From NCBI GenBank assembly GCA_002780805.1, contig PEUD01000060.1:1-5953 (forward strand): DNA of 5,953 nucleotides, in the 5' to 3' direction. Below the pieces are notes generated by a model. That model saw only the letters and a list, made by a program, of their open reading frames with translations. It was not told where the DNA came from and did not search any database. This DNA is from Candidatus Omnitrophica bacterium CG02_land_8_20_14_3_00__42_8 (GTDB lineage: Bacteria > Omnitrophota > Gorgyraeia > Gorgyraeales > Gorgyraeaceae). Position 1 is the first letter of the stretch. Every line of letters begins with the position of its first letter. Shown piece by piece: positions 5,142 to 5,953 of the stretch. Both the position numbers and the translations under genes were made by a program.

Positions 5142-5953
5142 TTGAAGATATCAATTTTAGGCGATGGTGGATGGGGCACCGCGTTAGCCATTCTATTAAA
5201 AAATAAAGGGTTTGACGTTTCTCTCTGGGGAGTTTTCAAAGAGGATATAGAGGCCATAAAACAGGACGGAGAAAATAAAAAATTCCTGCCCGGTTTTAAG
5301 ATTCCGAAAACTATACAACTCACCAGTGAGATATACCACGCGTGCGAAGACGCTAATATCATAGTCCTCGCGGTGCCGTCCAGATTCTTCAGAGATGTGA
5401 TTACAAAAAATAAAAAAATATTGAAAGAATCTCAGGCGGGTTTTGTAAGCGTTGCGAAAGGCATAGAAGAAAAGTCCTTGAAGAGAATGAGCGAGGTCGC
5501 CGGAGAAATTCTGGGAGGATCAGAGATAGCTGTTTTATCAGGGCCCAGCATAGCCCCTGAAGTCAGCCGCGGGATTCCGACAGCCGTGGTAGTGGCTTCA
5601 GAGGACGAGATATTTGCGAAAAAGGTCAGCGACATATTCAGGGCAGAGCGTTTCAGGGTCTACACTAATAAAGATTTGATAGGCGTTGAGCTCGGCGGAG
5701 CTCTCAAAAATATAATAGCGATCGCGTCAGGTATTTCGGACGGGCTTGGATTCGGGGTAAATACAAAAGCAGCTATACTCACAAGAGGGCTTGCGGAGAT
5801 GACTCGTCTGGGCACGGCAATGGGTGCTTCCAGGGAGACCTTTCAGGGCCTGAGCGGATTGGGAGACATGATCACTACCTGCGTGAGCCTTGAAGGCAGA
5901 AATCATAGATTCGGCGTAGAGATTGGAAAAGGCTCTAGGCCGGAATCGCTTTT
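5142..5953 (+). CDS. gpsA: Glycerol-3-phosphate dehydrogenase [NAD(P)+], 3' end outside window
   Basis: The enzyme reduces dihydroxyacetone phosphate to sn-glycerol 3-phosphate, the backbone precursor of phospholipids, in the cytosol. About 270 residues are visible of a family length near 330. The protein begins MKISILGDGGWGTALA. The nucleotide-binding Rossmann glycine motif is GDGGWG (7-12), with Asp where most homologues have Ala. Further motifs are IIVLAVPS (73-80), SVAKGIE (103-109, conserved Lys 106), SGPSIAPEV (133-141), ELGGALKNIIAIASGISDG (183-201, catalytic Lys 189) and GLSGLGDMITTC (236-247). EGRNHRFG (251-258) is the substrate-binding region. The start is TTG at 5142, fixed by GGAGG and by family alignment. 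The reading frame stays open to the window edge. It is separated from the upstream gene by a terminator and repeats, so it probably begins a new transcription unit. Confidence 0.96.
   Translation, partial: MKISILGDGGWGTALAILLKNKGFDVSLWGVFKEDIEAIKQDGENKKFLPGFKIPKTIQLTSEIYHACEDANIIVLAVPSRFFRDVITKNKKILKESQAGFVSVAKGIEEKSLKRMSEVAGEILGGSEIAVLSGPSIAPEVSRGIPTAVVVASEDEIFAKKVSDIFRAERFRVYTNKDLIGVELGGALKNIIAIASGISDGLGFGVNTKAAILTRGLAEMTRLGTAMGASRETFQGLSGLGDMITTCVSLEGRNHRFGVEIGKGSRPESL

Noticed and set aside
5172..5183. TGGGGCACCGCG resembles the conserved T-box sequence of tRNA-sensing leaders
   Set aside because: It lies inside gpsA, encoding the conserved GWGTA of the nucleotide-binding loop, with no upstream T-box stems and no aminoacyl-tRNA gene downstream.

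Overview
The window reads as a chromosomal housekeeping segment of a bacterium with moderate GC content. The lipoprotein signal peptidase, DksA-family regulator, type 1 isoleucyl-tRNA synthetase and GpsA are all bacterial. The mix of protein sequences, a TTG start and dispersed palindromes would fit an uncultured Gram-negative-type lineage such as Omnitrophota or a relative. That placement is an impression from sequence style, not something shown here.

Layout: all genes lie on the + strand. A tight four-gene run fills positions 34-4459: a methylthioadenosine phosphorylase-family gene (mtnP-like), ileS, a TraR/DksA-type zinc-finger gene and lspA. The junctions are 1 bp apart, then an ATGA overlap, then an overlap or near-contact, so this is almost certainly one translationally coupled operon. 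ileS, traR/dksA and lspA side by side is a recurring bacterial order; the purine/methionine salvage gene at the front is less usual.

A textbook sigma-70-type promoter (TTGACA, 17 bp, TATAAT, with an extended TG) sits inside the last codons of lspA. It drives a single 120-residue protein of unknown function (4538-4900). That gene ends in a strong hairpin followed at once by a rho-independent terminator, making a self-contained expression cassette. It is the least explained part of the window.

The 241-bp gap 4901-5141 holds these two hairpins, a long imperfect palindrome (4983-5027), a REP-like palindrome with symmetric GA/GA internal mismatches (5034-5070), a short direct repeat, and a second extended -10 promoter. 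That promoter leads into gpsA, which starts at TTG 5142 and is cut by the window end. GpsA supplies glycerol 3-phosphate for phospholipids. LspA finishes lipoproteins, so both flanking genes serve the envelope, while IleS and the DksA-like protein serve translation and its control.

No tRNA, rRNA, CRISPR array, insertion sequence or phage gene was recognised. No obviously new multi-gene system is present. The best leads are the orphan cassette, the missing standard start codon of lspA at its ribosome binding site, and the palindromic repeats.
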